A stretch of 64,000 nt of DNA from Aselliscus stoliczkanus (Eukaryota > Chordata > Mammalia > Chiroptera > Hipposideridae): contig CM066733.1 in NCBI GenBank assembly GCA_033961575.1, positions 67,903,921 to 67,967,920 on the forward strand. The letters are read 5' to 3'. A program made the translations under genes and the position numbers. Shown in pieces: positions 46,747 through 57,561 of this stretch. Numbering within the stretch: the first letter of the stretch is position 1; every line of letters starts with the position of its first letter. The notes beneath the pieces were generated by a model. That model ran no database searches. It was not told the DNA's origin and was given only the letters and a program-made list of their open reading frames with translations.

Positions 46747-47171
46747 GGGCCGGCCGAGTGGCGTCTTGCTTCAGAGTTGGCTTGGGATGCCAGCAGCCCT
46801 GGTTCGGATTCCACATATGAGGGCCAGTGACGCTGCCCTCTACAGCTAAGATGGTAAACAACAGCTCCAGCTGGAGCTGGGCTGCTGTGAGTCCCCAGGG
46901 ACGGCACAGCTGCAACCCCTGCTGCAGTGGGCTGCCATAGGCTACAGTGAGTAGCCAGCAGCCAGTGTGAGCCGCCAAGAGCAGCCTTGAGCAGCTGTCC
47001 AGAGGCCAGTGACCAATCTGCCTCACCCGAGAAGAGCACAATGATGATGCCAACATAGGCCAGTGAAGCAACGTCCTCCACAACTAGACTGAAGAATGAA
47101 AGGACAGCAACTTGTCTGTTCCCCTTCCCCAGTTCCCCAATAAAAATAAAAAATAAAAAATAAAAAAAAAA
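46747..47171 (+). mobile_element. Composite tRNA-derived SINE (about 425 bp)
   Basis: The first about 105 bp (GGGCCGGCCGAGTGGCGTC, a partly rearranged stem, CACATATGAGGGCCAGTGACGCTGCCCTC) match the short SINE family of this window. Instead of an A-tail, about 310 bp of extra body follow, rich in CAGC/CTG words (CAGCTCCAGCTGGAGCTGG, GCAGCCAGTGTGAGCCGCC), then CCTCCACAACTAGACTGAAG, AAAGGACAGCAACTTG and TTCCCCAATAAAAATAAAA. That ending is the tail I recall for rhinolophoid bat SINEs. A 15-bp TSD brackets the unit, so head and body inserted together. Minus-strand frames of 146 and 162 codons over it are incidental. Confidence 0.85.
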
Positions 47172-47186
47172 AGAGTGGAAGAGGGG
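47172..47186. repeat. Right TSD of the composite SINE
   Basis: AGAGTGGAAGAGGGG, identical to 46731-46745. Confidence 0.9.
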
Positions 47187-47690
47187 GAACCTGAAAAATA
47201 GACTGTGAAGAATCAACCATTAATAGAGGAGGGAAGCCTCCATAGGTTATATCACCATGACGCTAAGAAAGGAAGATTTCTAGAAGAAAATGACTGGATG
47301 TTTAGCCGAATAAAAATAATCCAAAGAAGTCAAACAAATTGGGTACTCAGGAATATCAATTGGATCTAAAAACAAAGTCATCAGGGCCTTTGGGAAGAGA
47401 GAAGTAATGAAGTGGTAGAAGGATTCTAACTTGGCTTGTGTTGACTTACATACTCAATTCAAAATTTGAGTAACCAGGTTAGCAACAAGTTTAGATGGTT
47501 ACTTCTCTTAAATAAGACAGCCACCCTTATGAAGAGGTAAACAGTAGTGTGGGTCTCAAAAGACCAGCAAGTGCTCTAAAGGAAAGGAAATATAAAGTCA
47601 AAAGATACCAAGGAAAGGGAATAGTGTGAGAAAGCTGACGAGGTCATTTTATAAAGGCTTGTTCTTATAACACTAATGCACCTTTCCTCA
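47187..47690 (-). mobile_element. L2-type LINE continuation, antisense
   Basis: AAGAAAATGACTGGATGTTTAGC, GCCTTTGGGAAGAGAGAAGTAATG and TAAGCACAG-free purine-rich text resume the pattern interrupted by the composite SINE. Low to moderate certainty. Confidence 0.4.
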
Positions 47691-47800
47691 TACTTCAGCC
47701 ACCTGGTTGTTTCTACTTGGAATGATCTTCCTACTTCTCTTAGATTATGTGAGAATTAGTCTTACTCAAGTTGAAACAGAAGTCCTATCAAATTTTTTCA
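47690..47800 (+). mobile_element. L2 LINE 3' fragment, sense
   Basis: CTTCAGCCACCTGGTTGTTTC, TACTTGGAATGATCTTCCTACTTC follow the sense L2 3' region. Confidence 0.5.
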
Positions 47801-47985
47801 ATAATAATAGCTAACATTTATATTTTCTTATTATATGTCAGTAAGGCTCTATGTGCTTTACATGCATTAATGTACATAACTCTTTAAAAGTCATATACAA
47901 TAGGTAGTATTGCTAGAATGAATGGGAAAACTGTGGTAAAGAGAATTTAAGAAGTTAAGTTTGTTGAATGGTGGCTGTGGAATCA
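47801..47985 (+). repeat. MIR SINE
   Basis: AATAATAGCTAACATTTATAT, ATGTGCTTTACATGCATTAATG, ACATAACTCTTTAAAAGTC, ATAGGTAGTATTGC and GGGAAAACTGTGGTAAAGAG match MIR in order. Confidence 0.8.
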
Positions 47986-48119
47986 AACTCAGGATCTTAG
48001 GCTCTCAGATTGTTTTTAAACACTGTAGATACTGCTTCTCTATAGAAATCATCACTAAAACAAATTACTTATCCGTTCTACTTGAGATTTTAAAATTTGC
48101 TATGTACATATGTATATGT

Positions 48120-48266
48120 TTTGTTTTGTTTTTCCAGCTGAGCCTTCCTGCCACCTGTTGGCAGCTCAACGGCAACTCAGCTCGGCTGGCATCAAACCGC
48201 CATTGCTCAGAGCTCAGCTCACACTCTTGGAAAGGCTCCTAACCAACTGCACCAATCGGCCGGCCC
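48120..48266 (-). mobile_element. tRNA-derived SINE, second family, minus strand
   Basis: On the minus strand the element begins GGGCCGGCCGATTGGTGCAG with TTGGTTAGGAGCC (A-box region), then GTGTGAGCTGAGCTCTGAGC, GGTTTGATGCCAGCC (B-box-like), TGCCAACAGGTGGCAGGAAG, GCTCAGCTGG and a tail. A perfect 9-bp TSD TGTATATGT flanks it (48111-48119, 48267-48275). The same family occurs at 59340-59497. Confidence 0.88.
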
Positions 48267-48755
48267 TGTATATGTATTTTTATCTCTTCAACTTAATTAT
48301 GGGCTCCATAAAGGGAGAAAATGTTATGGTCATTTGCTGGGTTGTGATTACCCAGCTTCCTATCATTTTTCTTCTGGGAGAAGTACCCAGATTTTTCTTT
48401 AGGGAAACACCAAATCTTATTTCCTTTTCATACATTTTCACCTCTGCATTAGAAGACCTAGCTCATATCAGTCAGTACACCAAATCTCTTGGAAACACTG
48501 ACTGATTTAGTAGACACCAATGAAGTCCAACCAGAGTACATCCTTAAACTTGTGGAAGGAAACTCTCTTGTATCTCTGAACTTAAACCTTGAAGAATATG
48601 AGCTGGATGCTCTCATATAAGCTACATGGAACTTAAGAACAAAAGACAGAGAAGGCTAAGATTAGAAGCAAGAAATGATAATGACAAAGAAGGGGAAAAA
48701 ACCTTCCCCATTTCCCCAATAAAATCATATATATATATATCCATATGGCTTACTC

Positions 48756-48781
48756 AAAAAAAAAAAAAAAAAAAAAAAAAA
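48756..48781 (+). repeat. Long A-run
   Basis: About 26 A residues followed by a purine-rich stretch. Preceding CATTTCCCCAATAAAATC resembles the tail of the composite SINE, so this may be a decayed SINE end, but no head is visible. Confidence 0.7.
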
Positions 48782-50544
48782 GAAGGGGAAAGAGACGAGG
48801 GTGGGCAAAGACAAAAAGAAAGTGAAGATAAAGAAAATAGGAATTCGAAAAGAAAAGAAAATTATTTTGAGCATCTATAAAATTTCCTGTCACTGAATTA
48901 GTAACTTTCATATAGGTGATCCCATTTAATATTTACAAATATTTTGTGAAGCAGAGAACAAATGGTATGACTAAGTCTCAGTCTCAGAACTAAGTCCAAA
49001 TTTTTGGGTTTTTCACAACTTTAGGCAGTGTCTTATAAGGTATGAAAACTAGTATAATGTCTTTAGTATTTTTCATATTCAGTATGCAAGATAAATTTAA
49101 TTGATATTGATGATAATGATAATGCACTGATAGAAGATATACTTGTAAATATAGTGTTGTGAAACTTTATTCTGAAAATAAAATGTCTAGTTTATGTGTC
49201 AGAAATACAATAATTAAAGTTTAGAGCTCTAAGAAAAAACTAATTTTTGATAATGGCATCTTTAAATCCTAATGATTGTCACCATATTTCATTGTCATTT
49301 TAATTATCCCCCAAATCCTAAGGAATAGATTTTTTCATACCAGACATATAGTAGTAATAAATACTGATTATACTTATTTCTCCAGTTGTTTAGCTTCAGG
49401 GAAGATAAAATAGAGAGACTATGAATAAAGTAGTACAGGATAAAGGGATCAACAGAAAACGTATCATTTTAAATTACTTACAGAATTGTATGTTGATATT
49501 ATAAAAGTTATTTTATGGAGCACACATCCAACAAATTCATGCTCCTATTTAGTATCCCATTTATATTACCAGGACATATGATATTTTCTAGTAAAATTTA
49601 TAATTTTATAAAAATTCTAACAAAATTTATAGAAAGTCTTTATGTTTCAGTTTTTCTTTTCCATCATTCAGAAAATGTTTAAAGATGGCCCTTTAAAAGA
49701 TACCTTCTTCACTTTTTGACAACTCTGTATTTCAAAAGTATGTTTAATGTACATTTTTTAAGAATATGTGTCAGACGCAGCTCCCAGAGTCTTCCTGGAT
49801 TAGGCAATTACAGGAGTGAATGTGGTAAATATAAGAGCAAATCTGAAAGTGTAAGTTCTGTTGCATACCCCAAAAGCCCACATTCCTAGGTTTTAAAAAG
49901 TAAGGTCTGATGGTAGGTTATATAATGCTATAATTCCCAATATTTCACTTGCCAGAAAAATGATATACATTTTATATTTAAACTTCCTATAGTGGCAAAA
50001 ATGATTGCAATGAGCATCTGTTGATTTTATGTCTCCAGAACCCATTCCCTACTTTGTCTAATAATAGAGAATTTTTTTACTGTGGAAAGCCCACATCATG
50101 TGACACAAGCAAGCCTGATCCTTCCACCACTACAGGACAGGGGCAGAGGTGACTCCATTTGACCAGAGTTAACACAGGTGCCAACAAACAGTCGCCAAAC
50201 CAAGTCTTCTTTCTATTCTGGCAAAAAAATAGTGGCCATTTGGCTCGTTTGTGAAGAAAACTTAAACCAGTATAAGACACAGAATATGATATTTGAAGAC
50301 ATTTTCTGAATAGACTGACGCAGGCAGAGCTGAATCCAGCCATACCCCTAGATTTTCTGGTTATGAAAGCCAGAAATTTCCTTAATCAAAAAGTGTCCCA
50401 ACTAAAACGGATAGAACTAGTTGAAGTACAGTTCAAATTCTTTTCTAAGCACTTTCTAAGGACTGAAGAATTTTACGAATCAAGATTTTAAGTAAGATAC
50501 CATCTCAAGTATTTGTGACTCTTGTGCCTCACTAATTAGAAATT

Positions 50545-51018
50545 ATGCAACAACATATAACTGGTGACCTAAAAGGCACTGGCTATGAGATTGCCTTGAG
50601 AGACATTTTTAGTTGTATAGAGACTCCTGTATTGGAGATTGTTATGGAACAATTACACACGTTTTATAAAGAGCCTAAGTTCTTAATTTGTTTCAAAAAC
50701 ACATTTAAGAATTTTGTTTGCTTCCACGAAAATTACACAATATATCTACATGTTGTTCAAATTTTGAAAACGCAACTTAAATTGCAGATACAAACAACAT
50801 TGCTGTTTATTTATATCATTGAACCCCTGCCTCTCACTCCTCTCCATTTTGCTGCCAAAATGGAATCTGCTGCATTTTGCTTGCTTCTTATTATAATTAA
50901 TAGTAATTACCAAGGAGGCACCCAAGGTTTTTCCTTTTCCTTCAAACTAAGTATGAGGAGCATCAAGAGACTTTTTACAACTCTCCTGGATTGCATCTCA
51001 TCTTACTTTAGATTATAA
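50545..51018 (+). other. 157-codon open frame, function not recognised
   Basis: The longest open frame outside obvious repeats (157 residues from ATG at 50545). It has hydrophobic stretches (TTLLFIYIIEPLPLTPLHF, AFCLLLIIINSN) but no domain I recognise. The nucleotide sequence contains TAAT-rich text (ATTATAATTAATAGTAATTACC near 50889, shown here in pieces: ATTATAATTAATAG, TAATTACC), more like a conserved noncoding element than a coding exon. There is no promoter, splice or codon-bias evidence. Probably chance. Confidence 0.1.
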
Positions 51019-51239
51019 TAAAACCTATAGAATTAAACTGTTGTCCATATTAAAAACATTCAGTCGAACAATGCGGAAGAGAATAAGGCTTCTGGAGGAG
51101 CAGGTAATTCTATTGCTTCCAGGAGGATTTTTAAATTCCTCACTCTTTAAATTAGGTTTAACTATCTAAGCTGTTAGACCACTGGAAATGTCTCAATGTC
51201 AATTAAGTTAAATAATCATAAATTGATTAATTATGTGCT

Positions 51240-51720
51240 AAAACAGTGCTAGAGGCTAGGATTAAGAAGCTGATTAGAATAGAGTTCCTAAATGCAAGAA
51301 CCTTGTATTCTAGTGTGGAACACAGACAGGCAACCCAAAATTTACAATATGGGGTGATAGGAATTTTAACAGGAATATGCACAGCAGAAATCAGAAGATG
51401 AGCAACTCTCTTCAGGAAGAATAGGGAAAGATAGCCTTGAGCTGAAAGTTAGACTGAGTTCACCAGGGTGAGGATGTTCCTGTCAGAGGGAAGAGTATGT
51501 CAAAGGCCTAATCTCATGAAGACATAGCATGGTTTATTGTTATAAAGAGCTATAAAGAGGTTGGTATTGTCACAAAGTGATCTGCATTGAGAACTTGGAG
51601 ACAAGACTGGTGGGTAAGAAAGTCAGGGTTCAAGTCAGCAAGAATCTTTATGTTATTGTGGGACTCTATTCTTCATGATAGGATAATGAGACTAACAACA
51701 AAGTTTAAAGATTCTTTTCA
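51240..51720 (-). mobile_element. L2-type LINE fragment, antisense
   Basis: AGTGCTAGAGGCTAGGATTAAG, AATGCAAGAACCTTGTATTC, AGTGTGGAACACAGACAGGC, TATGTCAAAGGCCTAATCTC and TTATTGTGGGACTCTATTC follow the antisense L2 3' region in order. Confidence 0.6.
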
Positions 51721-52480
51721 GCTTTGATTATTCTATTGAACAATGGAAACACCTAACCCTTATACCTCAAGTTGACTTTGATTAAAATTTATAGTTCATC
51801 CATGTAATTATATGCTCTAGGAAAAATTAAAATCTATTATATAAAGCAAGCATAGAAATATGTACATGATGGTATGATGAGCTTAAAAAAAAAAGTTTTC
51901 AACACATTATGTGTTGAATCCCAGTTTTATTCCCAGTATTCCTTTAGGTGGTAATATTCTGGAGGTGATATTAAGATGGTTTTTTTTCCCCTCCAATATC
52001 TTAGCTTTTCGAAATGTGAACAGACACTATTTTTAAAAGATAAAAATAATAAAGCCATTGTCATTTTTATTTCTGAAAAATATTTAGAAGTTGGATTCTA
52101 TTGTTCAATACTTTGATCTAGTGATGTAGGAAGATAAACATTATACTCATTAAAAGGTTCTCTGTGAAGTATTAACTGACTCTTGTGGTATCCAAAATAT
52201 AGTCATGTGATGTCACCACTAATATATCTAGTTAGCAAAGCCAGAAATCTGGGAATTATTCTTGAGTCTCTTAATCATTCTCCCTCCATCTTCAAACATC
52301 TATTAAGTGCAGCCAATTATATCTACAAAATATTTATCATAGTTGTTCCTTTCTCTTTATCCTGATCAAAGGTACCACCCACAAAGTTGACTAAATGCAT
52401 GGCATAAAATACAAAATTGAACATTTTATTCCCCTACTTAAAGCCCTTTTGGATCACACTATTCATGGCAAAGAGTCTGG
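51721..52480. other. Unassigned noncoding DNA
   Basis: No gene or confident repeat. Confidence 0.4.
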
Positions 52481-52866
52481 ATTGAGAGCATGAGAAACAA
52501 GATCTCTGATGCCTTGGTGTCTGAATTTTCTAGCTTTATTGTACACCAATCTCTGCCTGATACTTCATGTGTTAGTAGATCCTTTCTCCTGGTAAACCCC
52601 AATCACACTGAGCTATTTATTACATCTACACCTCTGCCTATGAGCCTGACCTCCATTTCTAGAATATCCTGCCCCCATCCTGATCTAACCTAGTCATCAT
52701 TCAAGACTCCATTCAGTTACCACTTCTTTCCAATCCTACACTCACAACAAGCCTAATTCAAGCTGGAGCTTTGTACCTCTGCTTGTTTTTATTAAAATAT
52801 CCTGTCCACAACTCTGTTACTACAGCAATATATTATTTGTAATTGTCTATTGCTATGTCTGCTTAT
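52481..52866 (+). mobile_element. L2 LINE 3' fragment, sense
   Basis: AGACTCCATTCAGTTACCAC, TTCTTTCCAATCCTACACTC and TATTATTTGTAATTGTCTATTGC follow a diverged L2 3' end. It is interrupted on the right by the L1 insertion. Confidence 0.5.
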
Positions 52867-54658
52867 CAATGACATTTTTCACAGAACTAGAACAAATAAT
52901 CTCAAAATATATATGAAATGTTAAAGACCCCAAATATCCACAGCAACCCTGAGGAAAAAAAACAAAGCTGGAAGTATCATGTTACCTGATATCAAAGTAT
53001 ACTACAAGGCTGTAGTAACCAAAACTGCATGGTACTGGCATGAAAACAGACATATATATCAAGGGAACAGAATAGAGAGCCCAGAAACAAATCCATGTAA
53101 TTTAATCTATGACCAAGGAGGTAAGAATATACAATGGGGTAAATACAGTTTATTTAATAAATGGTGCTGGCAGATACATGCAAAAAAATGAAAAGTAAAA
53201 TGGACCACCTTCTTATGCCATATACAAGTACAAGAATAAACACAAAATGGATTAAAGACTTAAATATAAGACCCGAAACCATAAAACCAGAAGAAAACAT
53301 AGGCAGTAAACTCTCAGACATTAACCTTAGTAGTATTTTTACTGATATATCTCCTTAGGCAAGAGAAAAAAAAGAAAAAATAAACAAATAAGACCACCTC
53401 AAATTAAAAGGTTATGCACAGCAAAGGAAATCATCAACAGAACAAAGAGACATTCTACTGAATGGGAGAAGATACTTGCCAATGCTATATCTGATAAGGG
53501 GTTAATATCCAAAATTTATAAAAAAAATCATACAACTCAATACAAAAAAAAAATCCCAAAAACAAATGGGCAGAGGACTTGAATCAACATTTCTCCAAAC
53601 AGGGTATACACATGGCCAACAGGCATATGAAAAGGTGCTCAACATCCTAATCATCAGAGCCATGCAAATAAAAACCCCAATGAGATATCACTTCACACCT
53701 GTCAGAACAAACCAGTATTGGTGAGGATGTGGAGAAAAGGGGACTCTCGTGCACTATTGGTGGGATTGCAAATTGGTGCAGCCACTACAGAAAACAGTAT
53801 GGAGGTTCCTTAAAAAAAAATTAAAAAGAGAACTACCTGATGACCAAGCAATTCCACTTCTGGGTATTTATCCAAAGAAATCCAAAACACTAATCCAAAA
53901 AGATATATCATTCCTATGTTCACTGCAACAATATTTACATTAGCCAAGATATTGAAACAACCAAAATGCCCATCAATAGATGATTGGATAAAGAAGATGT
54001 GGTACATATATACAATGGAATATTACTTGGCCATAAAAAATGAAATCTTATCATATGCAACAATATGGATGGACCCAGAGGGTATTATGCTAGGTGAAAT
54101 AAGTCAGACTGAGAAAGACAAATATCATATGATCTCACTTATATGTATAATCTAAAGAACAAAATGAATGAACAAACAAAACAGAAATAGACTTATAGAT
54201 ACAGAGAACAAACTGATGGTTACTATTATAGATGGGAGGGAGGTTGGAGGACTAGGTGAGAAAAGTGAAGATATTAAGAAGTACAAATTAGTAATTACAG
54301 AAGAGTCACAGGGATATAAATAAAGTACAGTATGGAAAACATAGTCAATAATATTGTGAAAGCTATGTATAGTGTCACAAAGGTGGCACTTATCAGGAGG
54401 ATCACTTCATAAATTATATGTCTAACCTCTACACTGTATACCTGAAACTAATATAAAATAATATTGAATGTCAACTATAATTTAAGAAAATAGTCACAGG
54501 GATACACAGTAAAGCATAGGGAATATAATCAATAATATTGTAACTATATACAATGTCAGAGGTGTAAGACATGGGTTTTCACTTTGTGAGGTATATAAAT
54601 GTCTAATCACTATGTTGTTTGTACACTTACACTAATAAAAAAACTAAAAATAAACTAA
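52867..54658 (+). mobile_element. 5'-truncated L1: ORF2 C-terminal part plus 3' UTR
   Basis: Begins within ORF2 (TTTTTCACAGAACTAGAACA) and reads through [57 protein letters not shown] and YTMEYYLAIKNEILSYATIW in shifting frames. The 3' UTR has the paired AATATTGT.AAA.CTATGTATAGTGTC-type units and ends A-rich near 54658. Several frameshifts; no activity expected. No clear TSD was seen. Confidence 0.92.
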
Positions 54659-55407
54659 CAACATGGAGTTTTTTTTAAAGTGAAAGATCCAAGTTCATAA
54701 CAAAAAGGAATAAAGAAAAAGGATATTCACCAGACCCAGAGAAATAATAAAAATTTTAAATTATTCTAATGAAATATAAAAATATTATGATAAGTAAAAT
54801 TTAAAATATCAGACAGTTAATTTTCCAGAAAGAAATATAAATTTTCAAAATTGACTCAAAATATGATTTAAAAATCATGTGTAGATGATTATTACATAAA
54901 AGGGGAATGCCATTTTTTAAATTGCCTCTAAAAGCATAAGGGGACATTCCTCCAGAATATTCTATCAACTCCCATTCAGATACTGTGTAACCTTGAGCCA
55001 TTTACGTAATTTCTCCAAGCCTCAGTTTATTTATCTCTAAATTGAAGATAAACCACCACCCGGTAGTGTTGTAAGAATTTAATAAAATATATATCTATGA
55101 AGAGGTTAATCTCTTGAGGTCAGAGAGAAACCCAGGCATTGGTACTATTTAGTCTTTTCTTTAAAATTTATGTTAAGATTCCAGCTTTCTTACATGTACT
55201 ACTGCCTGTTAGGGGCTCAAGAATAGGATTTATAAAACAACATTTAGGTTAGAGTAAATAAACATATTTTTTTTTTTAAACATATTTTTTTTAATCTGAC
55301 AAAAACTTTTCTTGTTAAAACCTTATATCTCTCTTTCTATTATGTCATCCCAATAGTAGAAGGTTGCATTTTGTGACGATTATAATCACTGTTAAAAGAG
55401 TCTTTAA
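54659..55407. other. Noncoding DNA with a MIR trace
   Basis: 54960-55090 resembles MIR (TTGAGCCATTTACGTAATTTC, CCAAGCCTCAGTTTATTTATC). The remainder is AT-rich and unassigned. Confidence 0.45.
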
Positions 55408-55517
55408 GGCCAGCCGAGTGACGGACGCGATGGTTAAGCACTGGCTTGGGACGCCAGCAGCCTCAGTTCGAGTCCCACATATGAGTGCCAGTGACACTGC
55501 CCTCAAAAAAAAAAAAA
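55408..55517 (+). mobile_element. tRNA-derived SINE (Rhin-1-like), copy 3
   Basis: GGCCAGCCGAGTGACGGACG, TGGTTAAGCACTGGC, AGTTCGAGTCCC (a well-kept B box), CACATATGAGTGCCAGTGAC and a 13-A tail. TSD TCTTTAA precedes it (55401-55407) and follows it (55518-55524). Confidence 0.9.
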
Positions 55518-56444
55518 TCTTTAAAATTAAAAAATCAGCATGATGTCCTATCATACATTTGGCACTGAACAAATAGAAATGACCATTATTTTACTTACAA
55601 TTTCTGCACTTACTACTGCATAGAGTAATGATCAAGATCAAATACTTTCAGTCTGAGAAACGGATATTCAAATACTCTGTCCACTACTTAATAGTTTTAT
55701 AACTTTGTTCAAGTTAGTCATACATGTTATGAACTCTGAGTGTCCTTATTTGTAAAGAAAGAGCTTGTCAAGTAGTGTAACAGCAATTAAATTAAACATG
55801 GACAAAGGACTCAACAAGCAATTATTCTTGAGTCATAATTATTAGAGTCAAAAGGGAAAAAAATCCCAAAGTGCTTTTAATATGTATGAAAAATGTTATG
55901 CAAGGGCTTTCTTTTATTATCTGTGGTAGTAGAATCGATGTCAGGCAAAGCATAGTCAGTGCCCAACGCATAGGAAGCTTGCAGAAAAACTAACGAGCCA
56001 AAACAGAAGTTTCACAGAAGGGGAACAAAATAATTAACAGAATGGAGTATAGAACCTGGAATAAAGGTTAAACAATAATGGCTGTTGAACTGCTGGAAAA
56101 ATGAAGGTTTGTGTGTAACTTTATCAGTGACTTCAAATAAATGAAGTTTTGGGTGGGTTTGTTTGTTTTTAATGAGGGATTAATTATTTTATGCTTTTAG
56201 AGAGTTCCACATTAAAGAAAAATGGTTTGAGGTTGCCTCAGATACATTTCTTGACAATTGATATAATGCAGTAATGAACTACTACAGGAAAATAAAGAAG
56301 CTCATCTCAAGCTCTCTTCCAAAAGAATCACATTGAATTTTACTATTGGCTGGCTTTATTTTGGGAGAGATGAAGGTTAGAGTGAACTAGGATTTGTTTC
56401 ATATAGGATTGACTCTATGAAGAAAAGATGCTTTCTGGAAAGCC

Positions 56445-56561
56445 CAGCTCTTGTATTTACCAGCTGTATAACTAACTATATGCAAGTTACTTAATCCCTT
56501 TAATGTGTTGTTCCTTTAAATATAAAATGAGAGTAATAATACCTTCCTTAGGACATTGTTG

Positions 56562-56599
<38 letters not shown>

Positions 56600-56640
56600 T
56601 GTATAGTACCTAGCTCATAGCAGGCATTCAGAAATGGTAT
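56445..56640 (+). repeat. MIR SINE interrupted by (CA)n
   Basis: TTTACCAGCTGTATAACTAAC, GTTACTTAATCCC, AATGAGAGTAATAATACCTTCC, then the CA repeat, then TAGTACCTAGCTCATAGCAGGC. The microsatellite sits inside the MIR 3' half. Confidence 0.75.
56563..56598 (+). repeat. (CA)n microsatellite
   Basis: About 18 CA units. Confidence 0.95.
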
Positions 56641-56931
56641 GAAATCATGATTGTACCTTTTAAATTTCTCCATTTTTTATTATGTAAACATTGTTAGCTG
56701 TTCTTGCTTATTTAGAGTAAAACAAAAACTGAAGAACATTTAGACTTCACAATAGAAATGTTCCTGAAAAGCCTATTTATAAAATAATTGTTTATAAATG
56801 TTGTATCTCAGTCTATAATGTATGTTAAATAACCTTGTTGTCTGAAAGACTTTTTTCAGAGCAAAGGTTACACCCTAATGAGTGAAGAGTAACCATGTCT
56901 GCAAATTACACTTAAACATTTCAGAAAAAAT

Positions 56932-56933
<2 letters not shown>

Positions 56934-57018
<85 letters not shown>
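56934..57018 (+). repeat. (TG)n-(GA)n compound microsatellite
   Basis: About 23 TG units pass through GGG into about 18 GA units. Confidence 0.95.
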
Positions 57019-57021
<3 letters not shown>

Positions 57022-57066
57022 TTAGAAAACAAATTTGGTAAAATGTTTACACTTAGGGTCCTCATA

Positions 57067-57226
57067 TATAGTAAAACCTTGGATTGTGAGTAACTTGGTT
57101 TGCGAGTGTTCTGCAAAAGGAGCAAACATTTCTAATACATTTTAACTTGGTAAAGGAGCAATGCTTGCAATACGAGTAGTTTGTTTCTGGTACGAATTAT
57201 GCTTGCAAACCAAGTTTTACTGTATA
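57067..57226. mobile_element. Tc1/mariner- or pogo-type MITE, about 155 bp
   Basis: The left end GTAAAACCTTGGATTGTGAG (57071-) and the right end GCTTGCAAACCAAGTTTTACTG (to 57222) are inverted copies over about 22 bp, flanked by TATA on each side (TA target sites). An internal near-repeat of the arm (TAACTTGGTTTGCGAG, TTGCAATACGAG) occurs. Too short for a transposase. Confidence 0.7.
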
Positions 57227-57550
57227 AAACTTCTTTGCAATTTTTCTGCAAGTATAAAAAGATATTGTTTTAAAAAGCACCTATGTACCTATTATATAAA
57301 ACTTGATGTTTCATATTTTACTTGTTCTTCAAGAATATGTGGTGCATGCCTTTTAAGGATCAAATGAGTGTGACAGAAATATTTTGAATTTAGAGTAAGA
57401 AGATCTGACATTGGCTAAACTATTACCTTTTTATCACCAGAGGCCAGAGGTTTTCCAAAGTTCTGGAGAAACTAACTGTCCAGCCCTCTTCGTGAGTCCT
57501 GGCAGAAACTCTACAGATCACCTGTCCTCTGGATGGAATCTCTCTTTGAG
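57227..57550. other. Unassigned noncoding DNA
   Basis: No gene or confident repeat. Confidence 0.4.
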
Positions 57551-57551
57551 T

Positions 57552-57561
57552 TAAATTCCCT
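57552..57561. repeat. Left TSD of internally deleted L1 (B)
   Basis: AAATTCCCT is shared with 61198-61206. Edges are uncertain by one or two bases. Confidence 0.65.

Larger units (their letters stand above)
48280..51240. other. Mostly unassigned AT-rich noncoding DNA
   Basis: Contains an (AT)n patch and an A-run at 48728-48781 and a MIR-like trace near 48890-48990. 50080-51080 is non-repeat to my eye; a 157-codon frame (50545-51018) lies there. No gene is demonstrated. Confidence 0.4.
55525..57060. other. Noncoding DNA with MIR traces and microsatellites
   Basis: MIR-like tracts at 55670-55780 and 56445-56640; the latter contains the CA repeat at 56563-56598. The rest is unassigned. Confidence 0.45.

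Noticed and set aside
46643..47216. Overlapping minus-strand open frames of 146 and 162 codons
   Set aside because: They are antisense to the composite SINE and its A-rich tail; no domain and biased composition.
48690..48781. Possible SINE tail (TTCCCCAATAAAA-like, AT run, long A-run)
   Set aside because: No head or body of either SINE family precedes it and no TSD was found.
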